DNA of 34,946 nt from Alteromonas sp. IB21 (GTDB lineage Bacteria; Pseudomonadota; Gammaproteobacteria; Enterobacterales; Alteromonadaceae), in NCBI RefSeq assembly GCF_016405965.1, contig NZ_JAEFCD010000038.1, positions 1 to 34,946 of the forward strand. Direction: 5' to 3'. Positions 34,715 to 34,946 of this stretch are shown piece after piece. Position 1 is the first letter of the stretch. Each line of letters starts with the position of its first letter. The notes beneath the pieces were generated by a model. It saw nothing but the letters and a program-made list of their open reading frames with translations, was not told the DNA's origin and searched no databases. The position numbers and the translations under genes were made by a program.

Positions 34715-34802
34715 TGGCGGTGACGGAGAGATTCGAACTCTCGAAAGGTTGCCCTTTACACACTTTCCAGGCGTGCTCCTTCAGCCACTCGGACACGTCA
34801 CC
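34715..34802 (-). tRNA. tRNA-Ser (anticodon GGA)
   Basis: A class II tRNA of 88 bases including CCA. The acceptor GGTGACG pairs with CGTCACC, the anticodon stem CACGC/GTGTG (one G-T pair) encloses CTGGAAA (anticodon GGA), the long variable arm is AAAGG-GCAA-CCTTT, and the T arm GAGAG-TTCGAAT-CTCTC is perfect. It would read UCC/UCU serine codons. Confidence 0.95.
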
Positions 34803-34946
34803 ATAAATTAGATTTTAAGTATTTTATTTATTAGTGTTTTTTCACTATCGGTGTCAGGCTGACCACGCCAAGGCGTGGTATTTCCACTTGGCAGCCACTC
34901 GGACACGTCACCATAAATTAGATTTTAAGTATTTTATTTATTAGTG
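34782..34946. repeat. 55-bp direct repeat with a tRNA-Ser 5' end
   Basis: The 55 bases at 34782-34836 recur identically at 34892-34946, 110 bp apart and running into the window edge. Each copy carries the first 21 bases of the tRNA-Ser gene plus 34 bases upstream of it. In the second copy the tRNA sequence breaks off after GAGTGGCTG (minus strand) and is replaced by unrelated sequence, so that copy is a remnant, not a tRNA. Confidence 0.85.
34850..34879. repeat. REP-like adjacent palindromes
   Basis: Two tight palindromes follow each other: GTCAG-G-CTGAC (34852-34862) and ACCACGCC-AA-GGCGTGGT (34862-34879). They lie between the two copies of the tRNA-Ser direct repeat and are much more GC-rich than their surroundings. 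This is the layout of REP-type elements mobilised by Y1 (RAYT) transposases, none of which is visible here. Confidence 0.5.

Overview
The window looks like chromosomal DNA from an AT-rich marine gammaproteobacterium, most likely Alteromonadales and close to Colwellia or Thalassotalea. This is an inference from the protein flavour, from a glutamyl-tRNA synthetase gene beside a tRNA-Val(UAC) cluster (the same neighbourhood as gltX/valUXY in E. coli), and from ATACCAATT-ended miniature elements and short palindromic repeats. No 16S rRNA or other strong marker is present.

Layout. (1) 1-1.5 kb: a gltX gene broken after 116 codons, then three tRNA-Val copies mixed with two decayed 3' halves, all behind a perfect TTGACA-16-TATAAT promoter, then a palindromic repeat. 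(2) 1.5-10.5 kb, minus strand: an octaheme c-type cytochrome with C-terminal TPRs, an MBL-fold hydrolase, a TonB-dependent receptor with a strong terminator, and a 900-residue MalT-like LuxR regulator. (3) 10.9-20.9 kb, plus strand: a secreted sulfatase with its own terminator, then a MoxR-DUF58-DUF4381-VWA-VWA/TPR-BatD operon ending in an alpha/beta hydrolase. batD is cut by an intact IS30-family element whose ends, 2-bp target duplication and original reading frame can be read exactly. (4) 21.0-32.8 kb, minus strand: a catabolic locus of GMC alcohol oxidoreductase, aldehyde dehydrogenase, acyl-CoA ligase, alpha-methylacyl-CoA racemase, SDR, acyl-CoA dehydrogenase, SCP-x-type thiolase and enoyl-CoA hydratase-like protein, with an AraC-family regulator upstream. 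A 265-bp MITE-like element splits it. (5) 33.1-34.9 kb: an IS3-family element with an A6G frameshift site and no target duplication, abutting the 3' tail of a methyltransferase gene, then tRNA-Ser(GGA) and a direct repeat carrying a tRNA-Ser 5' end and REP-like palindromes.

How it may work together (inference). Region 4 encodes a nearly complete route from an alcohol through aldehyde, acid and acyl-CoA to beta-oxidation. The racemase has all three catalytic residues of its family, which points to a 2-methyl-branched (isoprenoid or sterol-side-chain-like) acyl-CoA. The acyl-CoA dehydrogenase has its likely base at the isovaleryl/long-chain position, which fits. The sulfatase, TonB receptor and MalT-like regulator nearby suggest, without proof, that the alcohol could be released from a sulfate ester. 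The 8-mer AGTATGGG occurs four times between the AraC gene and the operon it probably controls. I see no CRISPR array, prophage or clear defence system.
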